NCBI GenBank assembly: GCA_026315105.1
Contig: JAOYRU010000101.1
Coordinates: 630,001 to 694,000 of the forward strand
Origin: Locusta migratoria
Taxonomy: Eukaryota; Arthropoda; Insecta; Orthoptera; Acrididae
Direction: 5' to 3'
DNA: 64,000 nt
This document shows positions 32,719 to 44,814 of this stretch, piece by piece; positions within the stretch are counted from its first letter, which is position 1; each line of letters begins with the position of its first letter. The notes under the pieces are model-generated. The model made no database searches. It was given only the letters and a program-made list of their open reading frames with translations, and was not told the DNA's origin. Made by a program: the position numbers and the translations under genes.

Positions 32719-32790
32719 TCCGGTGTGGTCTAGTGGCTAGGATACCTGGCTCTCACCTAGGACGCCCGGGTTTGATTCCCGGTACCGGAA
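32719..32790 (+). tRNA. tRNA-Glu-CTC: tRNA-Glu (CTC), unit 18
   Basis: C45, T56. Confidence 0.93.
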
Positions 32791-33024
32791 CGTACGTCTT
32801 TTGTGTAATTCTCGACGAGTTTTTGCCGATTTAACTGCTTTTCCTTGTCCTCTTGGAGATGAACAGAAGTCCTTCGAACGTTTTCGAGAGAAATCGACAT
32901 GCTATGAAATTGTCCTGAGGACTAAAAAGAAACCAGAATAGACGCTGCTTGCCCATAAGACCGCGCTGTCATAGAAATAAGCAGCACGATGCTTGAAAAC
33001 AGCATAAGGAGCTGATACTCACGA

Positions 33025-33098
33025 GGCCCGTTAGCTCAGTTGGTTAGAGCGTCGTGCTAATAACGCGAAGGTCGTGGGTTCGATCCCTCCACGGGCCA
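33025..33098 (+). tRNA. tRNA-Ile-AAT: tRNA-Ile (AAT), unit 18
   Basis: Standard; two 10-bp repeats follow. Confidence 0.94.
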
Positions 33099-33338
33099 TT
33101 GTTATTTTTCTATTACGAAAGGAAACGTGCGTCTCGCAGCCATTTTAAGCTACCTGTCCTTAGATATAGGCCGACTTGAGAGCGTCAGCTCTCGCGTCAG
33201 TCGAGACAAGTCGAGACAGAGAGGCACCAGATGCTGGACCACACAGAGCGAGGAAGGAGAAATATATTGAATGAAAACCGACCGCCAACTCTACGAGCGC
33301 ACACAAGACGCACTCATCTGTAACAACAAAATGAAATT

Positions 33339-33410
33339 TGCGGTGGCCGGGAATCGAACCCGGATCAACTGCTTGGAAGGCAACTATGCTGACCATTACA
33401 CCACCACCGC
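33339..33410 (-). tRNA. tRNA-Gly-TCC: tRNA-Gly (TCC), unit 19
   Basis: Unchanged; A23 to its right. Confidence 0.95.
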
Positions 33411-33754
33411 ACAGCACGGCGCTCTTCCGCCGCCATGTGTAGGCTTTCTGCCTGCCTCCACTGGCCGAAAGACGTCGTTGCTGTAGGGGCACTGCGAGCT
33501 AAGCGAGACCAGCCACACGCATTCGGACAGCGCCTGCACGCACCTTTCGCCTCTTTCCCAAAGTGTCATCACCGACGTCGTAGTTGTACTCACAGCTTCG
33601 CGATGAAGGGTCATTAAAAAAAAAAAAAAAAAAAAAAAGACGCAGTGCACGTCTCCGTTTCTGTGGCGCTTTTTTTCCCAAGAATCCAATCAGTTGGGAC
33701 AGGAATCAATTTTCGCAGACGTCTTTTAGGCAGGACTCAGATGCTGAAGATGCA

Positions 33755-33825
33755 GCATCGGTAGTTTAGTGGTAGAATGCTCGCCTCCCACGCGGGCGGC
33801 CCGGGTTCGATTCCCGGCCGATGCA
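33755..33825 (+). tRNA. tRNA-Gly-CCC: tRNA-Gly (CCC), unit 19
   Basis: G57 form. Confidence 0.95.
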
Positions 33826-34195
33826 TATTTTTCGCCGTTTTCGTGATGATGCTGCACCGAAACGTACACGTTTGAGCTGCACAAACTACAATTCTGTCCG
33901 AGGGAAAACGCGGCGAGATGAGGCAGACATGCAGAACGCAAGAGATGTTACTTGGTCGCTGGCGAGTAAATAGACGCTGATACTGTCGGCCTTCCACCAT
34001 GAGATGCTATGTCCACTTGCCCCTTGTGTGGCGTACTGTAACAACATGCAAGGGTGGTTTCCGTTGGAAAATCAGCGCTGTGCGTTAATTTACTGAGGCT
34101 CGAGAATGCATGTAGCGGCTGACGGATTATTCACGTAGCACAAAGTTGCTAACTTGGGATACTTAGCGACTATCAGTAATACAAACACTTCAAGT

Positions 34196-34268
34196 GCCTG
34201 GGTAGCGCAGTAGGCAGCGCGTAAGTCTCATAATCTTAAGGTCGTGAGTTCGATCCTCACCCGGGGCA
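34196..34268 (+). tRNA. tRNA-Met-CAT: tRNA-Met (CAT), unit 19
   Basis: C32, A44 form. Confidence 0.92.
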
Positions 34269-34561
34269 TATTATTTAATGTAAAAGACCGCTGAACTCGC
34301 ATCGTGCTTTTGATAGGGAACGATGTTGATTGTTGCTAATTTTCCACGAGTTTCCGGATGCTTCATCTCCAAAGTGTATCGAACTCATAGCCTTCTAACA
34401 TCCTCCTGGCCCTCCACATGTTGAAAAAAGCTACTTGCTTTCCTTTTAATAAGCTGCAATTTGCAGTCAACATACACAATGAGCCTCTCAAACAACGAAT
34501 CACAAGTAGAGTGCACACGAATGTCCGTTGAAAGCACGCAAATATTACAAACGCATAAGAA

Positions 34562-34633
34562 TCCGGTGTGGTCTAGTGGCTAGGATACCTGGCTCTCACC
34601 TAGGACGCCCGGGTTTGATTCCCGGTACCGGAA
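34562..34633 (+). tRNA. tRNA-Glu-CTC: tRNA-Glu (CTC), unit 19
   Basis: C45, T56. Confidence 0.93.
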
Positions 34634-34867
34634 CGTACGTCTTTTGTGTAATTCTCGACGAGTTTTTGCCGATTTAACTGCTTTTCCTTGTCCTCTTGGA
34701 GATGAACAGAAGTCCTTCGAACGTTTTCGAGAGAAATCGACATGCTATGAAATTGTCCTGAGGACTAAAAAGAAACCAGAATAGACGCTGCTTGCCCATA
34801 AGACCGCGCTGTCATAGAAATAAGCAGCACGATGCTTGAAAACAGCATAAGGAGCTGATACTCACGA

Positions 34868-34941
34868 GGCCCGTTAGCTCAGTTGGTTAGAGCGTCGTGC
34901 TAATAACGCGAAGGTCGTGGGTTCGATCCCTCCACGGGCCA
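34868..34941 (+). tRNA. tRNA-Ile-AAT: tRNA-Ile (AAT), unit 19
   Basis: Standard; two 10-bp repeats follow. Confidence 0.94.
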
Positions 34942-35181
34942 TTGTTATTTTTCTATTACGAAAGGAAACGTGCGTCTCGCAGCCATTTTAAGCTACCTGT
35001 CCTTAGATATAGGCCGACTTGAGAGCGTCAGCTCTCGCGTCAGTCGAGACAAGTCGAGACAGAGAGGCACCAGATGCTGGACCACACAGAGCGAGGAAGG
35101 AGAAATATATTGAATGAAAACCGACCGCCAACTCTACGAGCGCACACAAGACGCACTCATCTGTAACAACAAAATGAAATT

Positions 35182-35253
35182 TGCGGTGGCCGGGAATCGA
35201 ACCCGGATCAACTGCTTGGAAGGCAACTATGCTGACCATTACACCACCACCGC
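35182..35253 (-). tRNA. tRNA-Gly-TCC: tRNA-Gly (TCC), unit 20
   Basis: Unchanged. Confidence 0.95.
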
Positions 35254-35455
35254 ACAGCACGGCGCTCTTCCGCCGCCATGTGTAGGCTTTCTGCCTGCCT
35301 CCACTGGCCGAAAGACGTCGTTGCTGTAGGGGCACTGCGAGCTAAGCGAGACCAGCCACACGCATTCGGACAGCGCCTGCACGCACCTTTCGCCTCTTTC
35401 CCAAAGTGTCATCACCGACGTCGTAGTTGTACTCACAGCTTCGCGATGAAGGGTC

Positions 35456-35458
<3 letters not shown>

Positions 35459-35487
<29 letters not shown>
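35459..35487 (+). repeat. Longest poly-A tract, unit 20 (29 A)
   Basis: Uninterrupted run of 29 A, the longest in the window. Confidence 0.95.
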
Positions 35488-35489
<2 letters not shown>

Positions 35490-35603
35490 CGCAGTGCACG
35501 TCTCCGTTTCTGTGGCGCTTTTTTTCCCAAGAATCCAATCAGTTGGGACAGGAATCAATTTTCGCAGACGTCTTTTAGGCAGGACTCAGATGCTGAAGAT
35601 GCA

Positions 35604-35674
35604 GCATCGGTAGTTTAGTGGTAGAATGCTCGCCTCCCACGCGGGCGGCCCGGGTTCGATTCCCGGCCGATGCA
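35604..35674 (+). tRNA. tRNA-Gly-CCC: tRNA-Gly (CCC), unit 20
   Basis: G57 form. Confidence 0.95.
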
Positions 35675-36044
35675 TATTTTTCGCCGTTTTCGTGATGATG
35701 CTGCACCGAAACGTACACGTTTGAGCTGCACAAACTACAATTCTGTCCGAGGGAAAACGCGGCGAGATGAGGCAGACATGCAGAACGCAAGAGATGTTAC
35801 TTGGTCGCTGGCGAGTAAATAGACGCTGATACTGTCGGCCTTCCACCATGAGATGCTATGTCCACTTGCCCCTTGTGTGGCGTACTGTAACAACATGCAA
35901 GGGTGGTTTCCGTTGGAAAATCAGCGCTGTGCGTTAATTTACTGAGGCTCGAGAATGCATGTAGCGGCTGACGGATTATTCACGTAGCACAAAGTTGCTA
36001 ACTTGGGATACTTAGCGACTATCAGTAATACAAACACTTCAAGT

Positions 36045-36117
36045 GCCTGGGTAGCGCAGTAGGCAGCGCGTAAGTCTCATAATCTTAAGGTCGTGAGTTC
36101 GATCCTCACCCGGGGCA
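36045..36117 (+). tRNA. tRNA-Met-CAT: tRNA-Met (CAT), unit 20
   Basis: C32, A44 form. Confidence 0.92.
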
Positions 36118-36410
36118 TATTATTTAATGTAAAAGACCGCTGAACTCGCATCGTGCTTTTGATAGGGAACGATGTTGATTGTTGCTAATTTTCCACGAGT
36201 TTCCGGATGCTTCATCTCCAAAGTGTATCGAACTCATAGCCTTCTAACATCCTCCTGGCCCTCCACATGTTGAAAAAAGCTACTTGCTTTCCTTTTAATA
36301 AGCTGCAATTTGCAGTCAACATACACAATGAGCCTCTCAAACAACGAATCACAAGTAGAGTGCACACGAATGTCCGTTGAAAGCACGCAAATATTACAAA
36401 CGCATAAGAA

Positions 36411-36482
36411 TCCGGTGTGGTCTAGTGGCTAGGATACCTGGCTCTCACCTAGGAGGCCCGGGTTTGATTCCCGGTACCGGAA
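36411..36482 (+). tRNA. tRNA-Glu-CTC: tRNA-Glu (CTC), unit 20, G45 form
   Basis: G45 inside a run of C45 copies; T56. A T-to-C change at 36534 after it is shared only with unit 26. Confidence 0.93.
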
Positions 36483-36716
36483 CGTACGTCTTTTGTGTAA
36501 TTCTCGACGAGTTTTTGCCGATTTAACTGCTTTCCCTTGTCCTCTTGGAGATGAACAGAAGTCCTTCGAACGTTTTCGAGAGAAATCGACATGCTATGAA
36601 ATTGTCCTGAGGACTAAAAAGAAACCAGAATAGACGCTGCTTGCCCATAAGACCGCGCTGTCATAGAAATAAGCAGCACGATGCTTGAAAACAGCATAAG
36701 GAGCTGATACTCACGA

Positions 36717-36790
36717 GGCCCGTTAGCTCAGTTGGTTAGAGCGTCGTGCTAATAACGCGAAGGTCGTGGGTTCGATCCCTCCACGGGCCA
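36717..36790 (+). tRNA. tRNA-Ile-AAT: tRNA-Ile (AAT), unit 20
   Basis: Standard; two 10-bp repeats follow. Confidence 0.94.
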
Positions 36791-37030
36791 TTGTTATTTT
36801 TCTATTACGAAAGGAAACGTGCGTCTCGCAGCCATTTTAAGCTACCTGTCCTTAGATATAGGCCGACTTGAGAGCGTCAGCTCTCGCGTCAGTCGAGACA
36901 AGTCGAGACAGAGAGGCACCAGATGCTGGACCACACAGAGCGAGGAAGGAGAAATATATTGAATGAAAACCGACCGCCAACTCTACGAGCGCACACAAGA
37001 CGCACTCATCTGTAACAACAAAATGAAATT

Positions 37031-37102
37031 TGCGGTGGCCGGGAATCGAACCCGGATCAACTGCTTGGAAGGCAACTATGCTGACCATTACACCACCACC
37101 GC
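37031..37102 (-). tRNA. tRNA-Gly-TCC: tRNA-Gly (TCC), unit 21
   Basis: Unchanged; A23 to its right. Confidence 0.95.
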
Positions 37103-37445
37103 ACAGCACGGCGCTCTTCCGCCGCCATGTGTAGGCTTTCTGCCTGCCTCCACTGGCCGAAAGACGTCGTTGCTGTAGGGGCACTGCGAGCTAAGCGAGA
37201 CCAGCCACACGCATTCGGACAGCGCCTGCACGCACCTTTCGCCTCTTTCCCAAAGTGTCATCACCGACGTCGTAGTTGTACTCACAGCTTCGCGATGAAG
37301 GGTCATTAAAAAAAAAAAAAAAAAAAAAAAGACGCAGTGCACGTCTCCGTTTCTGTGGCGCTTTTTTCCCAAGAATCCAATCAGTTGGGACAGGAATCAA
37401 TTTTCGCAGACGTCTTTTAGGCAGGACTCAGATGCTGAAGATGCA

Positions 37446-37516
37446 GCATCGGTAGTTTAGTGGTAGAATGCTCGCCTCCCACGCGGGCGGCCCGGGTTCG
37501 ATTCCCGGCCGATGCA
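37446..37516 (+). tRNA. tRNA-Gly-CCC: tRNA-Gly (CCC), unit 21
   Basis: G57 form. Confidence 0.95.
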
Positions 37517-37886
37517 TATTTTTCGCCGTTTTCGTGATGATGCTGCACCGAAACGTACACGTTTGAGCTGCACAAACTACAATTCTGTCCGAGGGAAAAC
37601 GCGGCGAGATGAGGCAGACATGCAGAACGCAAGAGATGTTACTTGGTCGCTGGCGAGTAAATAGACGCTGATACTGTCGGCCTTCCACCATGAGATGCTA
37701 TGTCCACTTGCCCCTTGTGTGGCGTACTGTAACAACATGCAAGGGTGGTTTCCGTTGGAAAATCAGCGCTGTGCGTTAATTTACTGAGGCTCGAGAATGC
37801 ATGTAGCGGCTGACGGATTATTCACGTAGCACAAAGTTGCTAACTTGGGATACTTAGCGACTATCAGTAATACAAACACTTCAAGT

Positions 37887-37959
37887 GCCTGGGTAGCGCA
37901 GTAGGCAGCGCGTAAGTCTCATAATCTTAAGGTCGTGAGTTCGATCCTCACCCGGGGCA
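37887..37959 (+). tRNA. tRNA-Met-CAT: tRNA-Met (CAT), unit 21
   Basis: C32, A44 form. Confidence 0.92.
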
Positions 37960-38252
37960 TATTATTTAATGTAAAAGACCGCTGAACTCGCATCGTGCTT
38001 TTGATAGGGAACGATGTTGATTGTTGCTAATTTTCCACGAGTTTCCGGATGCTTCATCTCCAAAGTGTATCGAACTCATAGCCTTCTAACATCCTCCTGG
38101 CCCTCCACATGTTGAAAAAAGCTACTTGCTTTCCTTTTAATAAGCTGCAATTTGCAGTCAACATACACAATGAGCCTCTCAAACAACGAATCACAAGTAG
38201 AGTGCACACGAATGTCCGTTGAAAGCACGCAAATATTACAAACGCATAAGAA

Positions 38253-38324
38253 TCCGGTGTGGTCTAGTGGCTAGGATACCTGGCTCTCACCTAGGACGCC
38301 CGGGTTTGATTCCCGGTACCGGAA
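38253..38324 (+). tRNA. tRNA-Glu-CTC: tRNA-Glu (CTC), unit 21
   Basis: C45, T56. Confidence 0.93.
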
Positions 38325-38558
38325 CGTACGTCTTTTGTGTAATTCTCGACGAGTTTTTGCCGATTTAACTGCTTTTCCTTGTCCTCTTGGAGATGAACAG
38401 AAGTCCTTCGAACGTTTTCGAGAGAAATCGACATGCTATGAAATTGTCCTGAGGACTAAAAAGAAACCAGAATAGACGCTGCTTGCCCATAAGACCGCGC
38501 TGTCATAGAAATAAGCAGCACGATGCTTGAAAACAGCATAAGGAGCTGATACTCACGA

Positions 38559-38632
38559 GGCCCGTTAGCTCAGTTGGTTAGAGCGTCGTGCTAATAACGC
38601 GAAGGTCGTGGGTTCGATCCCTCCACGGGCCA
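38559..38632 (+). tRNA. tRNA-Ile-AAT: tRNA-Ile (AAT), unit 21
   Basis: Standard; two 10-bp repeats follow. Confidence 0.94.
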
Positions 38633-38872
38633 TTGTTATTTTTCTATTACGAAAGGAAACGTGCGTCTCGCAGCCATTTTAAGCTACCTGTCCTTAGATA
38701 TAGGCCGACTTGAGAGCGTCAGCTCTCGCGTCAGTCGAGACAAGTCGAGACAGAGAGGCACCAGATGCTGGACCACACAGAGCGAGGAAGGAGAAATATA
38801 TTGAATGAAAACCGACCGCCAACTCTACGAGCGCACACAAGACGCACTCATCTGTAACAACAAAATGAAATT

Positions 38873-38944
38873 TGCGGTGGCCGGGAATCGAACCCGGATC
38901 AACTGCTTGGAAGGCAACTATGCTGACCATTACACCACCACCGC
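38873..38944 (-). tRNA. tRNA-Gly-TCC: tRNA-Gly (TCC), unit 22
   Basis: Unchanged; A22 to its right. Confidence 0.95.
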
Positions 38945-39286
38945 ACAGCACGGCGCTCTTCCGCCGCCATGTGTAGGCTTTCTGCCTGCCTCCACTGGCC
39001 GAAAGACGTCGTTGCTGTAGGGGCACTGCGAGCTAAGCGAGACCAGCCACACGCATTCGGACAGCGCCTGCACGCACCTTTCGCCTCTTTCCCAAAGTGT
39101 CATCACCGACGTCGTAGTTGTACTCACAGCTTCGCGATGAAGGGTCATTAAAAAAAAAAAAAAAAAAAAAAGACGCAGTGCACGTCTCCGTTTCTGTGGC
39201 GCTTTTTTCCCAAGAATCCAATCAGTTGGGACAGGAATCAATTTTCGCAGACGTCTTTTAGGCAGGACTCAGATGCTGAAGATGCA

Positions 39287-39357
39287 GCATCGGTAGTTTA
39301 GTGGTAGAATGCTCGCCTCCCACGCGGGCGGCCCGGGTTCGATTCCCGGCCGATGCA
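39287..39357 (+). tRNA. tRNA-Gly-CCC: tRNA-Gly (CCC), unit 22
   Basis: G57 form. Confidence 0.95.
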
Positions 39358-39727
39358 TATTTTTCGCCGTTTTCGTGATGATGCTGCACCGAAACGTACA
39401 CGTTTGAGCTGCACAAACTACAATTCTGTCCGAGGGAAAACGCGGCGAGATGAGGCAGACATGCAGAACGCAAGAGATGTTACTTGGTCGCTGGCGAGTA
39501 AATAGACGCTGATACTGTCGGCCTTCCACCATGAGATGCTATGTCCACTTGCCCCTTGTGTGGCGTACTGTAACAACATGCAAGGGTGGTTTCCGTTGGA
39601 AAATCAGCGCTGTGCGTTAATTTACTGAGGCTCGAGAATGCATGTAGCGGCTGACGGATTATTCACGTAGCACAAAGTTGCTAACTTGGGATACTTAGCG
39701 ACTATCAGTAATACAAACACTTCAAGT

Positions 39728-39800
39728 GCCTGGGTAGCGCAGTAGGCAGCGCGTAAGTCTCATAATCTTAAGGTCGTGAGTTCGATCCTCACCCGGGGCA
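39728..39800 (+). tRNA. tRNA-Met-CAT: tRNA-Met (CAT), unit 22
   Basis: C32, A44 form. Confidence 0.92.
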
Positions 39801-40093
39801 TATTATTTAATGTAAAAGACCGCTGAACTCGCATCGTGCTTTTGATAGGGAACGATGTTGATTGTTGCTAATTTTCCACGAGTTTCCGGATGCTTCATCT
39901 CCAAAGTGTATCGAACTCATAGCCTTCTAACATCCTCCTGGCCCTCCACATGTTGAAAAAAGCTACTTGCTTTCCTTTTAATAAGCTGCAATTTGCAGTC
40001 AACATACACAATGAGCCTCTCAAACAACGAATCACAAGTAGAGTGCACACGAATGTCCGTTGAAAGCACGCAAATATTACAAACGCATAAGAA

Positions 40094-40165
40094 TCCGGTG
40101 TGGTCTAGTGGCTAGGATACCTGGCTCTCACCTAGGACGCCCGGGTTTGATTCCCGGTACCGGAA
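40094..40165 (+). tRNA. tRNA-Glu-CTC: tRNA-Glu (CTC), unit 22
   Basis: C45, T56. Confidence 0.93.
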
Positions 40166-40399
40166 CGTACGTCTTTTGTGTAATTCTCGACGAGTTTTTG
40201 CCGATTTAACTGCTTTTCCTTGTCCTCTTGGAGATGAACAGAAGTCCTTCGAACGTTTTCGAGAGAAATCGACATGCTATGAAATTGTCCTGAGGACTAA
40301 AAAGAAACCAGAATAGACGCTGCTTGCCCATAAGACCGCGCTGTCATAGAAATAAGCAGCACGATGCTTGAAAACAGCATAAGGAGCTGATACTCACGA

Positions 40400-40473
40400 G
40401 GCCCGTTAGCTCAGTTGGTTAGAGCGTCGTGCTAATAACGCGAAGGTCGTGGGTTCGATCCCTCCACGGGCCA
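40400..40473 (+). tRNA. tRNA-Ile-AAT: tRNA-Ile (AAT), unit 22
   Basis: Standard; two 10-bp repeats follow. Confidence 0.94.
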
Positions 40474-40713
40474 TTGTTATTTTTCTATTACGAAAGGAAA
40501 CGTGCGTCTCGCAGCCATTTTAAGCTACCTGTCCTTAGATATAGGCCGACTTGAGAGCGTCAGCTCTCGCGTCAGTCGAGACAAGTCGAGACAGAGAGGC
40601 ACCAGATGCTGGACCACACAGAGCGAGGAAGGAGAAATATATTGAATGAAAACCGACCGCCAACTCTACGAGCGCACACAAGACGCACTCATCTGTAACA
40701 ACAAAATGAAATT

Positions 40714-40785
40714 TGCGGTGGCCGGGAATCGAACCCGGATCAACTGCTTGGAAGGCAACTATGCTGACCATTACACCACCACCGC
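40714..40785 (-). tRNA. tRNA-Gly-TCC: tRNA-Gly (TCC), unit 23
   Basis: Unchanged; A24 to its right. Confidence 0.95.
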
Positions 40786-41130
40786 ACAGCACGGCGCTCT
40801 TCCGCCGCCATGTGTAGGCTTTCTGCCTGCCTCCACTGGCCGAAAGACGTCGTTGCTGTAGGGGCACTGCGAGCTAAGCGAGACCAGCCACACGCATTCG
40901 GACAGCGCCTGCACGCACCTTTCGCCTCTTTCCCAAAGTGTCATCACCGACGTCGTAGTTGTACTCACAGCTTCGCGATGAAGGGTCATTAAAAAAAAAA
41001 AAAAAAAAAAAAAAGACGCAGTGCACGTCTCCGTTTCTGTGGCGCTTTTTTTCCCAAGAATCCAATCAGTTGGGACAGGAATCAATTTTCGCAGACGTCT
41101 TTTAGGCAGGACTCAGATGCTGAAGATGCA

Positions 41131-41201
41131 GCATCGGTAGTTTAGTGGTAGAATGCTCGCCTCCCACGCGGGCGGCCTGGGTTCGATTCCCGGCCGATGC
41201 A
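41131..41201 (+). tRNA. tRNA-Gly-CCC: tRNA-Gly (CCC), unit 23, T50 variant
   Basis: G57, with a private C-to-T change at 41178 turning T-stem pair 50-64 into a T-G wobble; probably tolerated. Confidence 0.93.
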
Positions 41202-41571
41202 TATTTTTCGCCGTTTTCGTGATGATGCTGCACCGAAACGTACACGTTTGAGCTGCACAAACTACAATTCTGTCCGAGGGAAAACGCGGCGAGATGAGGC
41301 AGACATGCAGAACGCAAGAGATGTTACTTGGTCGCTGGCGAGTAAATAGACGCTGATACTGTCGGCCTTCCACCATGAGATGCTATGTCCACTTGCCCCT
41401 TGTGTGGCGTACTGTAACAACATGCAAGGGTGGTTTCCGTTGGAAAATCAGCGCTGTGCGTTAATTTACTGAGGCTCGAGAATGCATGTAGCGGCTGACG
41501 GATTATTCACGTAGCACAAAGTTGCTAACTTGGGATACTTAGCGACTATCAGTAATACAAACACTTCAAGT

Positions 41572-41644
41572 GCCTGGGTAGCGCAGTAGGCAGCGCGTAA
41601 GTCTCATAATCTTAAGGTCGTGAGTTCGATCCTCACCCGGGGCA
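41572..41644 (+). tRNA. tRNA-Met-CAT: tRNA-Met (CAT), unit 23
   Basis: C32, A44 form. Confidence 0.92.
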
Positions 41645-41937
41645 TATTATTTAATGTAAAAGACCGCTGAACTCGCATCGTGCTTTTGATAGGGAACGAT
41701 GTTGATTGTTGCTAATTTTCCACGAGTTTCCGGATGCTTCATCTCCAAAGTGTATCGAACTCATAGCCTTCTAACATCCTCCTGGCCCTCCACATGTTGA
41801 AAAAAGCTACTTGCTTTCCTTTTAATAAGCTGCAATTTGCAGTCAACATACACAATGAGCCTCTCAAACAACGAATCACAAGTAGAGTGCACACGAATGT
41901 CCGTTGAAAGCACGCAAATATTACAAACGCATAAGAA

Positions 41938-42009
41938 TCCGGTGTGGTCTAGTGGCTAGGATACCTGGCTCTCACCTAGGACGCCCGGGTTTGATTCCCG
42001 GTACCGGAA
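41938..42009 (+). tRNA. tRNA-Glu-CTC: tRNA-Glu (CTC), unit 23
   Basis: C45, T56. Confidence 0.93.
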
Positions 42010-42243
42010 CGTACGTCTTTTGTGTAATTCTCGACGAGTTTTTGCCGATTTAACTGCTTTTCCTTGTCCTCTTGGAGATGAACAGAAGTCCTTCGAACGT
42101 TTTCGAGAGAAATCGACATGCTATGAAATTGTCCTGAGGACTAAAAAGAAACCAGAATAGACGCTGCTTGCCCATAAGACCGCGCTGTCATAGAAATAAG
42201 CAGCACGATGCTTGAAAACAGCATAAGGAGCTGATACTCACGA

Positions 42244-42317
42244 GGCCCGTTAGCTCAGTTGGTTAGAGCGTCGTGCTAATAACGCGAAGGTCGTGGGTTC
42301 GATCCCTCCACGGGCCA
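42244..42317 (+). tRNA. tRNA-Ile-AAT: tRNA-Ile (AAT), unit 23
   Basis: Standard; two 10-bp repeats follow. Confidence 0.94.
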
Positions 42318-42557
42318 TTGTTATTTTTCTATTACGAAAGGAAACGTGCGTCTCGCAGCCATTTTAAGCTACCTGTCCTTAGATATAGGCCGACTTGAGA
42401 GCGTCAGCTCTCGCGTCAGTCGAGACAAGTCGAGACAGAGAGGCACCAGATGCTGGACCACACAGAGCGAGGAAGGAGAAATATATTGAATGAAAACCGA
42501 CCGCCAACTCTACGAGCGCACACAAGACGCACTCATCTGTAACAACAAAATGAAATT

Positions 42558-42629
42558 TGCGGTGGCCGGGAATCGAACCCGGATCAACTGCTTGGAAGGC
42601 AACTATGCTGACCATTACACCACCACCGC
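42558..42629 (-). tRNA. tRNA-Gly-TCC: tRNA-Gly (TCC), unit 24
   Basis: Unchanged; A23 to its right. Confidence 0.95.
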
Positions 42630-42973
42630 ACAGCACGGCGCTCTTCCGCCGCCATGTGTAGGCTTTCTGCCTGCCTCCACTGGCCGAAAGACGTCGTTGC
42701 TGTAGGGGCACTGCGAGCTAAGCGAGACCAGCCACACGCATTCGGACAGCGCCTGCACGCACCTTTCGCCTCTTTCCCAAAGTGTCATCACCGACGTCGT
42801 AGTTGTACTCACAGCTTCGCGATGAAGGGTCATTAAAAAAAAAAAAAAAAAAAAAAAGACGCAGTGCACGTCTCCGTTTCTGTGGCGCTTTTTTTCCCAA
42901 GAATCCAATCAGTTGGGACAGGAATCAATTTTCGCAGACGTCTTTTAGGCAGGACTCAGATGCTGAAGATGCA

Positions 42974-43044
42974 GCATCGGTAGTTTAGTGGTAGAATGCT
43001 CGCCTCCCACGCGGGCGGCCCGGGTTCGATTCCCGGCCGATGCA
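42974..43044 (+). tRNA. tRNA-Gly-CCC: tRNA-Gly (CCC), unit 24
   Basis: G57 form. Confidence 0.95.
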
Positions 43045-43414
43045 TATTTTTCGCCGTTTTCGTGATGATGCTGCACCGAAACGTACACGTTTGAGCTGCA
43101 CAAACTACAATTCTGTCCGAGGGAAAACGCGGCGAGATGAGGCAGACATGCAGAACGCAAGAGATGTTACTTGGTCGCTGGCGAGTAAATAGACGCTGAT
43201 ACTGTCGGCCTTCCACCATGAGATGCTATGTCCACTTGCCCCTTGTGTGGCGTACTGTAACAACATGCAAGGGTGGTTTCCGTTGGAAAATCAGCGCTGT
43301 GCGTTAATTTACTGAGGCTCGAGAATGCATGTAGCGGCTGACGGATTATTCACGTAGCACAAAGTTGCTAACTTGGGATACTTAGCGACTATCAGTAATA
43401 CAAACACTTCAAGT

Positions 43415-43487
43415 GCCTGGGTAGCGCAGTAGGCAGCGCGTAAGTCTCATAATCTTAAGGTCGTGAGTTCGATCCTCACCCGGGGCA
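43415..43487 (+). tRNA. tRNA-Met-CAT: tRNA-Met (CAT), unit 24
   Basis: C32, A44 form. Confidence 0.92.
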
Positions 43488-43780
43488 TATTATTTAATGT
43501 AAAAGACCGCTGAACTCGCATCGTGCTTTTGATAGGGAACGATGTTGATTGTTGCTAATTTTCCACGAGTTTCCGGATGCTTCATCTCCAAAGTGTATCG
43601 AACTCATAGCCTTCTAACATCCTCCTGGCCCTCCACATGTTGAAAAAAGCTACTTGCTTTCCTTTTAATAAGCTGCAATTTGCAGTCAACATACACAATG
43701 AGCCTCTCAAACAACGAATCACAAGTAGAGTGCACACGAATGTCCGTTGAAAGCACGCAAATATTACAAACGCATAAGAA

Positions 43781-43852
43781 TCCGGTGTGGTCTAGTGGCT
43801 AGGATACCTGGCTCTCACCTAGGACGCCCGAGTTTGATTCCCGGTACCGGAA
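43781..43852 (+). tRNA. tRNA-Glu-CTC: tRNA-Glu (CTC), unit 24, T-stem mutant
   Basis: C45, T56, plus a private G-to-A change at 43831 making an A52-C62 mismatch in the T stem and further altering the B box. The Glu copy most likely to be inactive. Confidence 0.88.
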
Positions 43853-44086
43853 CGTACGTCTTTTGTGTAATTCTCGACGAGTTTTTGCCGATTTAACTGC
43901 TTTTCCTTGTCCTCTTGGAGATGAACAGAAGTCCTTCGAACGTTTTCGAGAGAAATCGACATGCTATGAAATTGTCCTGAGGACTAAAAAGAAACCAGAA
44001 TAGACGCTGCTTGCCCATAAGACCGCGCTGTCATAGAAATAAGCAGCACGATGCTTGAAAACAGCATAAGGAGCTGATACTCACGA

Positions 44087-44160
44087 GGCCCGTTAGCTCA
44101 GTTGGTTAGAGCGTCGTGCTAATAACGCGAAGGTCGTGGGTTCGATCCCTCCACGGGCCA
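44087..44160 (+). tRNA. tRNA-Ile-AAT: tRNA-Ile (AAT), unit 24
   Basis: Standard; two 10-bp repeats follow. Confidence 0.94.
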
Positions 44161-44400
44161 TTGTTATTTTTCTATTACGAAAGGAAACGTGCGTCTCGCA
44201 GCCATTTTAAGCTACCTGTCCTTAGATATAGGCCGACTTGAGAGCGTCAGCTCTCGCGTCAGTCGAGACAAGTCGAGACAGAGAGGCACCAGATGCTGGA
44301 CCACACAGAGCGAGGAAGGAGAAATATATTGAATGAAAACCGACCGCCAACTCTACGAGCGCACACAAGACGCACTCATCTGTAACAACAAAATGAAATT

Positions 44401-44472
44401 TGCGGTGGCCGGGAATCGAACCCGGATCAACTGCTTGGAAGGCAACTATGCTGACCATTACACCACCACCGC
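44401..44472 (-). tRNA. tRNA-Gly-TCC: tRNA-Gly (TCC), unit 25
   Basis: Unchanged; A21 to its right. Confidence 0.95.
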
Positions 44473-44814
44473 ACAGCACGGCGCTCTTCCGCCGCCATGT
44501 GTAGGCTTTCTGCCTGCCTCCACTGGCCGAAAGACGTCGTTGCTGTAGGGGCACTGCGAGCTAAGCGAGACCAGCCACACGCATTCGGACAGCGCCTGCA
44601 CGCACCTTTCGCCTCTTTCCCAAAGTGTCATCACCGACGTCGTAGTTGTACTCACAGCTTCGCGATGAAGGGTCATTAAAAAAAAAAAAAAAAAAAAAGA
44701 CGCAGTGCACGTCTCCGTTTCTGTGGCGCTTTTTTTCCCAAGAATCCAATCAGTTGGGACAGGAATCAATTTTCGCAGACGTCTTTTAGGCAGGACTCAG
44801 ATGCTGAAGATGCA

